From Rhypophila decipiens (Eukaryota > Ascomycota > Sordariomycetes > Sordariales > Naviculisporaceae), in the NCBI GenBank assembly GCA_033297075.1, contig MU858068.1:1-64000 (forward strand): a DNA stretch of 64,000 bases, read 5' to 3'. A program made the position numbers and the translations under genes. Below the pieces are notes generated by a model. That model was not told where the DNA came from. It worked only from the letters and a program-made list of their open reading frames with translations, and did not search any database. Shown here in pieces: positions 10,001-21,777 of the stretch; within the stretch, counting starts at the first letter, position 1; every line of letters starts with the position of its first letter.

Positions 10001-11717
10001 TCGCTTGCGCCTGGGCTATAAACTTCTGGAATTCATCCATGCTTGGCTGCCGAATACCAAGACGCTGGAGTCTGTATCCAGAAGGTGATACGAATAACAT
10101 GCTGCCTTTTATATGTGCGTTTGTACCTTGAGCCCTGTCGTCGGTGTGCTTGACAAACACGTATTACTAGTATTATAAGAAAGGGACTTGGACGGTTTTC
10201 TGCTGCGTACTACGCCGCACAACGGCCAACTATCCTTAAGATTGACCCAGTGAGTCGGGTCCAAGATTGTCTTGAGGTTGTGGCATCTAGCCATCATGAT
10301 GTCGTCTGCGGGGATAGCACGGATGTCGTCCCGCCAATGGGCCCCAGCTTCACTCGTCACTTGTAATCAGGGTCTTCTAGGACCGGACCCTGAAAACAGG
10401 AAGAGACCCAGAGGGTCAAGGACCAGGAAGTGTCTTTAGCCATTAAACATCATATCTAGCAACATGAACTTCCGAGACGGCAAGTCCCCCTTTAGTCAGT
10501 CATCCCAAGTTCCTCTTGGCTACATCGGATATATATATCCCTTGGCTCGCCTTCCCTGGGACCAAGCAAGCCCAGCCAGATATTGGATGAGCAGGAGGCG
10601 GCCGTGAACTTGGGCCATCCGAGTGCCACCTGAGGTTGGATCTCAAGGCAAGTTCCATGTCTCGCTGCACCTCTGCAACAAATGGCCCACGCACGGAGCT
10701 GGTGGGAGCCGCAGATCGATCTGTGAAGATCTTGGGCAACCACTAGCACTCTGTCGCGTACAAGTACCACCTGCCTTAGCTACCATTCCCATGTCCATGT
10801 ACATGGCGGCCCGCGGGAAATATCGCGTCAACTAAGAGAGGCCCCGGGCATCCTGCATGTGATGAATATACCGATGCGTATCCAATCCCTTGGATGGGAT
10901 GGAGCACCAGGTTCCACGAAGGATATTCTTGAGAAAGGTGTGAGGCTCTACATCTTTAGTCTTTCTTTGTATTACCCGAGTGGACAGAACGCTCTGTCCT
11001 TGATACTGGCTGCAATTATTCGAGCGAAATGTTTCATATCCGTTGTCCGTCCTACACGCCCCTGTTGTTTACATCCCTATGCCCATATAAACATTGTTTC
11101 ATGGGCATCATTTTCTGTTTTCCATATGGGACTGCTCTAATCCCATCTTACACCCTTGCAAGTTCGATGCGCTGTTTTTTGGACAAGTAATTAACCCGTC
11201 ATTAATAATCACGCTCTGATTAATTGTCAGATTCATAGAGGCCTACTCGCGGTTCTTCCATTTACCAATCTTGGAAAGCTCGCAGCTAATATAACTGGCC
11301 GAGCAGGAAGAGTAAAAGAAAACAGTGTGGTGTGACAGCTGGCACAACTCCGAGTCGGTCGGTCAGCATCGGCGTTGTCCGGTGCCTGTGGTTGGCTGCT
11401 CTCGCCATCGAGCGGCGATATCGAGACGCCAATAGCGTCGAGGCGGCATAAGATCACAAAAAGGAGTTAACGAGTCAATGATTTCAGTCGGCATCCTGGA
11501 TGCGGTCTGGGAGCAGAGCCAAGACCCGAGCTTACCAACCCCTCGTGGCCGCTCGTATGGATCAGCACGAAAATCTCGAAAATCTCAATAATTCGCTCAA
11601 TACCGCCACAGTCCACGCTGCCCGAAAATGGACGAAAAAGAGGTAATTCGGGTTCGGGTGTGGGTGTGGGATTCTCTTTCAGGAACTCGGTATGCATGAC
11701 GGAGCTTGCCGGCAGAA
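7004..11717. other. Gene-poor region, about 4.7 kb
   Basis: No believable gene was found on either strand; the frames up to about 220 codons lack domains, signal peptides and coherent composition. The left part should be the permease promoter. A C-run-rich stretch at 8952-8985 could fold as a G-quadruplex on the minus strand. Unrecognised relics may remain, since a decayed gene lies just to the right. Confidence 0.5.
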
Positions 11718-12567
11718 CGGCCAACTGACTTTGTATATCGGGGTGTGCTAGTAGAACCCCTTACCCATCCGTCGTCTTGACCGGCGGCTCCAAGGACCCG
11801 GGTGGTGACGATGACCTGGTAACAACTCTCATTGTCAAGCATTCTAGGGACCATGTGGCCGTCAACCGAGATTTCTCTCTTGATGTTTCTGAGTCCTTCA
11901 GTACCTTGGCAACCCAGCCACCGGCTGCAAGTAAGAACTGTCCATGACAAAAACCAAAAACCGCGTCCTCGTTGAAAGGCTGGTCGAGGAGGCACTGCTA
12001 GGCTCTCTCATGCTCGACATTCCCTCACTTTCGGACGACATTCCGGTCAAGACACCTGATCTTTACCCCTTTGATCGCGAGATCAGTCGCTTGTCATCCA
12101 GGATGTTCAGGACAGTATCGACCTCAAGACTGTCTTGGACTCGCCCACGGCTATCACGTCCTTGATAGAGACCACAGCTCCATCCATCGGTTGCAGTTTG
12201 GGAAGATGGGTGAGATCATTCATGACAATCTCTGGACTGGAAACTGAGTTGACCTTTCTGGTTTTGGGACCAGGCCTGCTATTTTGTTCACGGGGACGGC
12301 ATTTGCTGGTAGGCCGAATGTCTCTGTAATCTCAGAGAAGGGCAGCCGGGCACAGGATGGGGAACTAAAGAGCTGTTCGTCATAGATTGGGAACTTGCAC
12401 AGGACGGGTCCCCAGCATTCGACACCGGCCAGCTGATCGGTGACCTTGTCAAGCGCGACTATTTCAATGGCAGACGGACAGCTTCAGGCCGCTCCGGATA
12501 TTATTGAGGGGGCTGGAACAAAGACAGGTTATGGTTTGAGAAGAGTATTCTAGCTAGGTTATTTCCA
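11718..12567 (+). pseudogene. Decayed APH-family kinase-like gene
   Basis: Pieces of one protein family appear in order but in shifting frames. They are 'FVYRGVLVEPL' (11730 on), 'VTTLIVKHSRDHVAVNRDFSLDVS' (about 11815-11890), 'LVEEALLGSL...VKTPDLYPFDREISRL' (about 11980-12090), 'QDSIDLKTVLDSPTAITSL' (about 12115-12170), 'ELFVIDWELAQDGSPAFDTGQLIGDL' (about 12370-12450) and 'WNKDRLWFEKSILARLF' (about 12513-12560). This order matches fungal aminoglycoside-phosphotransferase-like kinases, where 'HGD' and 'IDWE' are the catalytic and metal-binding motifs. At least four frame changes, several stops and a missing stretch before the last block make a functional product very unlikely. The ancestral substrate is unknown. 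Confidence 0.8.
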
Positions 12568-13903
12568 CCCAGCCGAAACTGGATACGGCGGCATGCGTGA
12601 AGATACCTACGGGTTCAACGTAGTGGAAGAATTCTGAATGGACTCTTTTTAATATTTGCCGGACTGCAGTTGGTTTCAATGTTGGATTGGCACGACATTC
12701 ATTCATCTTGCCATCCATTATGCGTTTAACCGGAGCGAGAGAATGTCACTTTCTCCATCTTACTGGTTCTCCCCCTCTGACGTTAAATTTGTCGAGCTTG
12801 GCTTTTTGGTTGAACATCAAGATGCACCGATTTCCATTGGGGAAAAGGAGTTACTAGCAAACAAGGGAGCAATTTTGACCTTGCGGCCAGGACAATGAAC
12901 AATGTTCAGGATCTTCGGGGTAGCCAATTTAGAGTTGTTATCTCCCTCAAGTCATGGGCTGCTCTGGACCCATTGGGCCACTGCCCAGTCCCGACGAACG
13001 GCACTGGGAGCGACTGCTCGAGATCTTGGGGCGATGCCGACATCAGCGGCCTTCCTCCGGAGGATTATGGACTGATTAGCCTGCATCCGGTTACTGCGTA
13101 GTACGTACCTTGGACCAGACACTTGTTATCCGGGGATGCAAACATGACATGATCATGGCTCTGAACTGAACTGTGGGCGATGAAGAGGAATCATTGAGCT
13201 GATAGTGTCAAGCTTCCAATATTGCTACGAGCGGTAGAAACTGCTATCAGTGCCATGTATTGGGAAATATTGGGCTGGGATATTGATCCTTGGCTCGAAA
13301 AAGCCGCCGAGTGAAGTGCCGAATTGACCTGATTGGTGTCGCTTTGTCCCAAGAAGCATTGTAAGAGTAACAAAGTCTTGAGAGCTCTGCCACCGGGCTG
13401 CAGTCTGTGTGGTCAACCTGAAGCCTCCATTGTCAACATTTCAACTCCCGTCCACGCCTGCCACGGCCTGGAGCGAATCGGGATTCTCAATGGGTTAGCG
13501 CACTCGGCGCCGGAAGCCAAGCAAGAAGCTTTGTTCATTACCCCGGACGTGCCGGGGTACCCCATATTCCCGGTGCGGGGTTAACTAGTATAAACCTAGA
13601 AGTCGCTCCCGATCCCGTGCCACTATAGAGTAAATCCAGCACCCGCACGACCCAACCCTCCATCATCCCTCGAGACTATGACCGGGAATGAAATGAAACA
13701 CCGCTGGCAATTGTCACGAAAACTCCAACATTTCGCAACTCAAGATCTAGAAACTTGAGCCTCTCAATGCTTTCACGTTAATAATGGGAATAAACATGTC
13801 CATATATAAACAAATACCTGAACCACCATTTTAGACTGTGTTTTTCGTAGCTGGTGCGTCAGCTTAGTCAGATAGTACATGACTGCAGCTGTGAGTCAGC
13901 AAA
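12568..13903. other. Intergenic, upstream of valyl-tRNA synthetase
   Basis: No convincing gene. An 80-codon frame at 12656-12898 has no recognisable feature. The last few hundred bases should hold the promoter of the synthetase gene. Confidence 0.5.
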
Positions 13904-16900
13904 ATGTTTTATGCTCGACACCGTTCAAGTTTCGACCCCTCTGCTCTGGCCCCCAAACCCCGCTACGAGGTGCCCCTCCATGTTCCGCAGCTTGATGGAA
14001 AATCGCAAAGTATCGTAGCTGCCCGGGCACCACAAAGTTCACCAAACCCGACTCCGACTTTGCATACGCAAGGACGACCTTGCTCTCGCGATTCCGACAA
14101 TACAAAAACCGCGTTCTCACCCGTTTGGCGCATTCTGCCTCTCGTCCCCACAATGGCCGACAACGCTGCCGATAGCTCGCTCGACCCCTCGCGCCCCAAA
14201 ACGGAAAAGGAGCTCGAGAGAGAGCGCAAAAAGGCAGAAAAACAAGCAAAGTTTGAACAGAAGAAGGCCGCACAGGCTGCTGCTGCTGCCGCCGCGGCTA
14301 GTGTGAAGCCCAAGGAGAAAAAGGTCAAAGAGAAGAAGGCCGAGGCCGATGCGCTCCCCGCCTTTGTCGAGGACACCCCGGCCGGGGAGAAGAAGCGGAT
14401 CAAGCCCTTCGACGACCCCTACTACTCGTCGTACCATCCGGTCGCTGTAGAGTCGGCGTGGTATTCTTGGTGGGAGAAGGAAGGCTTCTTCAAACCCCAG
14501 TTTACACCCGAGGGCGACGTCAGGCCAGAGGGCAGCTTTGTCATTGTCGTGCCTCCTCCCAATGTGACGGGCGCGCTTCAGTAAACAAACCCCCTATCTT
14601 CGTTTGCGACTGTGACCAGGCGTTGCTAATACCGCAACCGCGAACCAGCATGGGCCATGCCCTCGGAAACTCTCTCCAAGACCTAATGATTCGGTACAAC
14701 CGCCAGAAGGGCAAGACGACTCTCTGGCTACCTGGTTGCGACCATGCAGGTAAGACGGCGACCAGACTATATTTGCTATCGTCAACAAATAGCTTGGTTA
14801 CCATTCTAACCTTGGCCAAGGAATTGCTACACAGAGCGTTGTGGAAAAAATGCTATGGAAACGCCAGAAACAAACCAGACACGACCTGGGCCGAGATGCC
14901 TTCATCGGGCTTGTTCACGAGTGGAAGGACGAATATCACGAGAAAATCAACAATGCCTTCCGAAAGATGGGGTGCAGTCTGGACTGGACCAGGGAGGCTT
15001 TCACAATGGTGCGCATCGAGGCTGCTGATGTTGTCCCGTCTGCAGTTGGCTAACAGGTCCCTGATCAACACAGGACGAGAACTTTTCAGCCGCCGTGACG
15101 GAGACGTTTGTTAGATTCCACGAAGAGGGCATCATCTACCGAGCCAACCGTCTGGTCAACTGGGACTCGACGCTCATGACGGCCCTCAGCAACTTGGAGG
15201 TTGACAACGAAGAGCTTGCAGGGCGGACCCTGCTCGACGTGCCCGGCTACGAGAGAAAGGTCGAGTTTGGCATCATTGTCCACTTCAAATACCCCATCGA
15301 GGACTCGGATGAGACCATTGAGGTGGCGACTACCCGTCCCGAGACCATGCTAGGTGACAGCGGCATTGCCGTCCACCCGGAGGATCCACGCTACACCCAT
15401 CTCGTAGGGAAATACGCCGTGCACCCTTTCATCAAAGGGCGGAGGCTTCCCATCGTCGCTGACACCTATGTCGACCGCGAGTTCGGCACCGGTGCTGTCA
15501 AGCTCACTCCTGCCCATGACCCCAACGATTTCAACTTGGGCGTTTCCCACAAACTCGAGTTCATCAACATCCTCACCGACGATGGTCTCATCAACGAGAA
15601 CGGCGGCCCATACCAGGGCCAGAAACGATTCGACGTCCGATACTCGATCCAGGACGATCTCAAAAAGCTTGGCCTGTACGTCGACAAGAAGGACAATCCC
15701 ATGACGGTGCCCCGCTCCGAGAGATCCAAGGACATTGTCGAGCCCATCATGAAGCCGCAATGGTGGGTCAAGATGTCTGATCTTGCCCAAGATGCGGTAG
15801 GTTGGACCTAGCCCCTGCTGAACCCGACCCATGTTTTCCGTCTTGCTCACAATCCCTCGCAGATCAAAGCAGCGCAAAGCGGCGAGATCAAGATCAGGCC
15901 CGAGTCTGCCGAGAAGAGCTTCCTCAACTGGATGGCCGGCATCAACGACTGGTGCATCTCGAGACAACTGTGGTGGGGCCACCAGTGTCCTGTCTATCAT
16001 GTCCTCTTCGAGGGAGAGGAGGGCGAGCAGTCCTCGGAGAATCGGTGGTTTGCCGGGCGAACTGAAGAGGAAGCCCGGGCCAAAGCCACCAAAGCCTGGC
16101 CAGGCAAGACGTTTCAACTGGTGAGTTATCGAGCCCATCTTCCCTTTCTCTCCGTCAAATGACCCAAGACTTACACCTCCTAGGTTCGGGATGAAGATGT
16201 CCTTGATACTTGGTTCAGCTCTGGACTCTGGCCTTTCGCAACGTTGGGTTGGCCCAACGAGACTCCTGATCTGTCTCGCTTGTTCCCTACCAGCGTCTTG
16301 GAAACTGGGTGGGACATTATGTAGGTTTATTGCCGGAGGATGTTGTTCAGCATTGTACTGACCGCTTCAACTACTCTAGTCCATTCTGGGTTGCTCGTAT
16401 GATCTTCTTGAGCATCAAACTCACTGCAAGTCATTTACCACCAGTCTCAAAAAGGGCATTGAGAAGAGGGGTACTGACTCGGATGTTGTGAATAGGGCAA
16501 AGTTCCATTTTCAGAGGTGTTCTGCCATTCCTTGAGTAAGTTGGCCCTCCTGAGTGCCCCGTTTTGTCCAGCATCGATATTGACGTCTTTGTTTTCCCGC
16601 CAGTTCGCGACTCTGATGGGCGAAAGATGAGCAAGTCGCTCGGCAACGTCATCGATCCTCTCGACGTCATCCGTGGAATTGAACTCCAGGCTCTCCACGA
16701 TAAGCTGCTTATTGGTAATCTTGCCGCTACCGAGGTCAACAAGGCCACGGCATACCAGAAGACTGCGTTTCCCCAGGGAATTCCGGAATGCGGCGCTGAT
16801 GCCCTCCACTTCTCGCTGATCGCGTACACCACCGGTGGCGGTGACATCAACTTTGATGTCAAGGTTATCCACGCTTACAGGCGCTTCTGCAACAAGATTT

Positions 16901-17911
16901 GGAATGCTTGCAAGTATGTGCTCGGTAAGCTTGACACTGTCAAGGACTTCGTCCCGGCCAAGAAGCGGACTCTTGGTGGACACGAGTCTCTAGCAGAACT
17001 GTGGGTTCTGCACAAAATGAACGAAGCCATCAAGGGTGTTTCCGATGCTCTGGAGCAGAGGGACTTTATGAAGAGTGCCAACCTGATCTATGCCTTTTGG
17101 TATTTCCAGCTGTAAGTGGAACCAATTCATTCACTTACAGTTATTTATTTGTCTAACCGAACGTCTCTTTTTCAGCTGCGACGTCTTTATCGAGAACTCC
17201 AAGGCATTGATTCAAGAAGGCTCAGAGAAGCAGGTCAACTCAACGCTTCAGACCCTCTACTCGGCTCTGGAGGGCGCTCTCGTCCTCTCTCACCCCTTCC
17301 TGCCCTTCATTACAGAAGAGCTGTGGCAGAGACTTCCCAGGAGGCCGGATGATGACACCAAGAGCATCATGGTGGCCAAGTACCCGGAATGGGATCAACA
17401 ATTCGAAAACTCCCAGGCCGAGGCTGCTTATGACATTGTGCTGGGCTGCTCCAAGGGCGTGAGATCGCTGATGGCCGAGTATGCGCCCAAAGATGAGGCC
17501 AAGATCTTTATCCAGGCCTATGACGACGCCTCGCACAAGACCGTGTCAGAAGAAAAATCGTCCATCCGGTCTCTTAGTGGTAAGGGCGCCATGGCCATTG
17601 AGGTGCTGGCTCCCAGCCATGCTCGGCCCACTGGCTGTGTGGCTTTCCCCGTCTCCAGCGCCGTTTCTGTCTTCATCCACGTCAAGGATCGCGTTGATTT
17701 GGATGAGGAGATTGCCAAGGCGGCCAAGAAGCTGGAGAGGACCCGCGCCGCTGTGCAAAAGCAGCGGAAGCTCCTCAACGACCCGGCATATATCGAGAAG
17801 GTTGCTGTGGCGACGCAGGATGCCGACAAGAAGAAGCTGGCCGATCTCGAGAGCGAGGAAGCTGGTTTTGAGACGACCATCCAGCAGTTTGAGAGACTCA
17901 AGCTTGAATAA
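13904..17911 (+). CDS. VAS1: Valyl-tRNA synthetase, cytosolic and probably mitochondrial
   Basis: This class Ia synthetase charges tRNA-Val. There are ten exons; introns lie at 14581-14648, 14750-14820, 15009-15073, 15797-15862, 16121-16183, 16321-16379, 16426-16495, 16536-16603 and 17112-17175. The seventh is GC-AG. Two in-frame ATGs occur. The one at 14153 ('MADNAADSS') gives 1054 residues and begins the usual Lys/Ala-rich cytosolic lead. The one at 13904 adds 83 Arg/Ser/Pro-rich residues, as for a mitochondrial presequence, and gives 1137. Counted from the shorter start, the ATP-binding HIGH motif is HMGH at 143-146 and the KMSKS loop is at 648-652. 'NWDSTL', '[10 protein letters not shown]' (editing domain entry) and '[15 protein letters not shown]' are diagnostic. 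A C-terminal coiled coil ('[21 protein letters not shown]') matches the family tail. Yeast VAS1 makes both forms from one gene in the same way. Confidence 0.96.
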
Positions 17912-18250
17912 GTAGTTAATCAATCTGGGTCGCGTGGTAAGCTTTCCTCTTACTTGATGGCTTGTTTACGATTAAAATAAAAGACCTTTGTGCATTCTGA
18001 ATCTGAGATGTCAAGACTAGCATTACTATCCAGTTCTAACCTGTAATCGCGTCCAGTATATATGATATCGTTATTAACCATGATCCAAACTCCCAGAAAA
18101 CTCCCGATTATGCTTGCGACAAAAGAAACGTACAAATAATGATGGTATAGTAGTTGGGTACAAAAAGCAATCTCAAGTCCCTTCATATGCAGGGTGCTCC
18201 AATGTACCTGAAGATGATGACCCGGATCACCGAGGCATTCGAACTCAAGC
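17912..18250. other. Convergent 3' intergenic spacer
   Basis: It lies between the stop codons of two convergent genes, the synthetase (+) and the coiled-coil gene (-). It should hold both 3' ends. I see no further gene. Confidence 0.7.
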
Positions 18251-19419
18251 TCAGCTAAATGACCTGGCACGGGTCTGGCCAACCCCCCACAGGCGTGCGA
18301 TGGCCCAGCTGGAAGATTGGCGGAGATGGGGGGCCGGGGACTCGTCGCGAGTCTGGCCGTGAGTGTGACCCCTATGAGTATGTGCCATGCCCATCTCGAG
18401 ACGTCTGCATCTCTCCCGCGCTTCACGCTCCCGCTCGACCAACCTGGCCATCTCGCCCTTCATCTCCTTCATGGTCTGCTCCCTCTCCCGCTCAAAGTCG
18501 ACCTTCATCTGGCCCATCTCGGCCCGCACCTTGTTCACTCGCTGCTCTGCTTCCCGCCCAAGCTCTTCCAGGAGGCTGCTGACACGCTGCTCCGACTCCC
18601 TTGTCAGCTCTTCCCGCAGAGAGGCCATGGCCTGCTCATGTTGCTCGATTTGTTGCTCCATGGCTTGCAGGTGCTGCTGTTGTTGGTCTTCCACTGCTTG
18701 CTGGTGCTCTTGTCCGCGCTTCTTCAGTGCCTCGTGAAGCTCCCGCTCCCACTGTTCTCCAGCCCGCCGTCTTTCCTCCTCGGCTGACCTCTTCTGCTGG
18801 CTGAGCTCGTTAGAATGCCTGTCCTCCTCCAAAGCCATCTCCTGACGAAGGCGGTGGATTTCGCTGTCTTTTTGCTGGATAACCTCCCCGAGCCTGTCAC
18901 GCTCCTGATTTCCTTGCATGATGATCTTATCCAGGGAGCTGATCTTGGTGCGAAAAGTGGTCTCGATGGCGGCGTCGTGGTCTCTCGATGCTTGCTCCAT
19001 CCGAGCGTAGATGTCTGCTAATCTCGACATGTGTCTCGTTCTCGCGGATCCAAGGTCTGAATCGACGTCGTCGTCTGTCTCCATGTCGTCATCCAAACCG
19101 GCTTTGGCGCTGTCCTTGTCACTGTTGTCGCACTGGTCGTCGGCCTCACGACAGATGTCAGGACTGCTCGACTTTTCGACCAAGGCAGGCTTGGGAGGTT
19201 CGAGGTCTGCACGTCGAGTGTCAGAATTTCTTGCTACAGTTGTCACATGTGGAGTGAGAGAAACTTGCCTACAGCATTCTGGTGATCGGTTTCTCCCGTC
19301 ACCTCAGACACGTGCGACACGATGGTCTTGCCGCTGGTCTCGTCTTGTTCTGGAGGCTCGCCTCCAACCGTGGGGTTCGTGGAGATGGCAATCTGCTTTG
19401 AGTCTGTTTCGAAGGCCAT
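18251..19419 (-). CDS. Coiled-coil protein of unknown function
   Basis: There are two exons, 19419-19269 and 19206-18251, joining to 368 residues. The second exon has no ATG at its head, so the upstream exon starting 'MAFETDSKQIAIST' is needed. Frame then demands a GC-AG intron (GCAAGT donor at 19268, CAG acceptor). Residues 1-105 are acidic and Ser/Asp-rich, likely disordered. Residues about 110-320 form a long, very charged coiled coil with Gln/Glu/Arg repeats ('EDQQQQHLQAMEQQIEQHEQAM', 'REELTRESEQRVSSLLEELGREAEQRV'). A His/Thr-rich patch and Ser/Arg-rich tail follow. No enzyme domain is visible, and such composition gives misleading similarity to myosins and kinesins. Confidence 0.7.
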
Positions 19420-21777
19420 TTTGTCTATTCTGGGAACGTATTATCGATGCGATGGCAGTGCAGAAGATGTTTGCCAGATGATGATGCCAATGGCGATGAT
19501 GAGTAAGGAATTGTGAAGAGATATTGACCAAGAACAAGATAGATATGCGACGGTTGTATTTAACCAGAGAGAGGATGTTCAGGTGCCCAGTCATCGTTCA
19601 CTTCACAACGCATTGTGTGCATCTTTGTTGATTGATCCACCACGGTGTTCAAATCCACGCGGATTCGTTGTATTGGACAGTCCAGACAATCCGCCTACAA
19701 CCGCCGCTCATGGTGCGAGCCAAAGAGCCGTTGGGTAAGTGGTCATGGGCTTGCAGTGGTGGACCAGCTGTGATGATCTGGTCGACATCTCAGCAGTGCA
19801 TCTCTCGATGCTGGTCGACCGGGACCCAGGAATCATTCATGGCCAGCGAAATGGTGAAAGCAGGCGAGACTAAGCCGCCGTGACAGCCAATAATGCCCGA
19901 ATCTTTTTCTTGGGCACCATCTAAATTCGGGGCTTGAGTTTGAAAAGATGCGAACAGGTTCGGTGCTCAACGCTCAAGTGGAAATTGTCTTGACAGGCAA
20001 TCATCCACGTGTCCGCTCTTGTGTTTGTTGTCAAGCTGGGCACGATTTGGCTGGGCTGATGCCCAATTCGGTCGCTATCGTCAACACCCCGCGCTAATAC
20101 CCAACTGTGCAATTGACCTTCACAACGCAAAGGAATTCGGGGTTTTGGATCCGTTTTACTCGTCACATGATATGATGATGTTGGGCATACTCCAAAATTA
20201 GTGGTGAATTCTGTTGACCCGCTTCGAGCAATGGCTGGCTCTAGGTAAGGAACTGATGATGTCTGGGCCGAGATAACATGGGCAACTGTTCTTCACGTCT
20301 CAGCGATACTATTACCATCATCGCTCCTGAGACTGTCCACCAGACTGTTTCGAAACTCGGATTCGATTTTGGATCAAAATATCAAGATGGACAGCAGGTG
20401 CGGACAGACCGGCTGTCCAAGTTTCCTACAAGGTAGCACCATGGAATCAACATCTACGACCAGTCATTTTTCTTGATAACTCAAGCATGTGCTGGTCCAC
20501 TACGTTGATCCTTTACTTCATCTTTTTCTGGGCATTCAACATCAGCTCTACAGTATCATATACTTATACTTTGGGACAGGCGGTCTGTTGTTGGAGATGC
20601 AGATGTTAATGATGTCGAGTTATGATTCAGACAATCTCTAACTCTTAACTGGTAATAAAACAATAGATCATGGCCGTAAGTGCCTGGCAGGTGATCGCCC
20701 CCTATTCTCTGCTTCTATTATTTCGCTAATAATGCAGCTCCCGTATATAAAAAAAATGTGCGGCACAGACCCTTGTCAGCCATGATATTCTGATGGTGAC
20801 TAAGGACACTTATACGAGCTGCCTAATCACATGCTAAGGAAGAAAGACGGAGGTTCAATTCTCAATTTCCCACTCCTTATGCCTTGATATTATCTTCTCA
20901 AGAGACCAGGAACAGAAGTGTACAGCCATTATACTAATTCCATTTCGGTAGCTCATGAAAGTGCTTTGGGAACCTGGTGGCTGATGCCTTATTCATGTAC
21001 AGCACGTCACCCCTTTTTTCAAGACTGTGATATCCCAGATCCGTAACCAAAGAGCACACAACAGTACCCCGTACTCCGTATCCGTATATCATTGTCAGCC
21101 ATGCACGCACACAATCTCAAGTGCTAGCATCTTTTTTGCAAGTTGGGTCTTTTGCCATGCCAGTGATGCCACCGCCCACGGCATGTCTGTGAGGCGTCTG
21201 TGATCCACCCAATTAGGCAGCACTTTTCCCAAGATTGATCAAAACCACCAAGGAACACTAGCTGCTTGGGGGTCATAAAAACTGGTCTTGATTGGATCGG
21301 TTAATGCTGACAGCTGGCGGCGTGCAAGCTACCGGCTATCGAAGAGGGACGGTGGGCAAGACATGCAGGATTTGTTGACACCACCCCTGGCAGGTTGCTG
21401 TTCAGCTTCACCAGAACTAAGCCCGTTCAGGTTTAGCGGCGGCCGACGAGATCATCCTTACACGGAGAGCGGCAAAGATCTTGTGAGCACTTGCCGGCCG
21501 TGTTACTGATGATGGCGTTCTCTCCCAGGAGGGAGGAGAGCCGCCGCGCTTGTCGCGTCACACCAGCACAAAAGGAGAGCTTGGGCGAACTGATAACTAC
21601 AGAGCAAGATGGGCCAGGGTTGACACACCAATTCAACCCCGTTTCCTCTTCATCCCCTCCGCCATCATCACTGCTGCCGCTCGACCAGGCCTTGACCTGA
21701 CTGTCGCCAGATCTCGTCTGAGAGAAGCGTCAAAGACAGAACCGGTACCTGACAAAGAGAGTCAAGGAGCGATCAAG
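19420..21777. other. Intergenic, about 2.4 kb
   Basis: No credible gene was found. The stretch 20200-21250 is comparatively AT-rich with stops in all frames. The right end is the presumed promoter and 5' UTR of the seven-segment membrane protein gene. Confidence 0.55.

Noticed and set aside
18317..18787. Leu/His-rich plus-strand frame of 156 codons
   Set aside because: Produced by the Gln/Glu/Arg codon repeats of the coiled-coil gene on the other strand.
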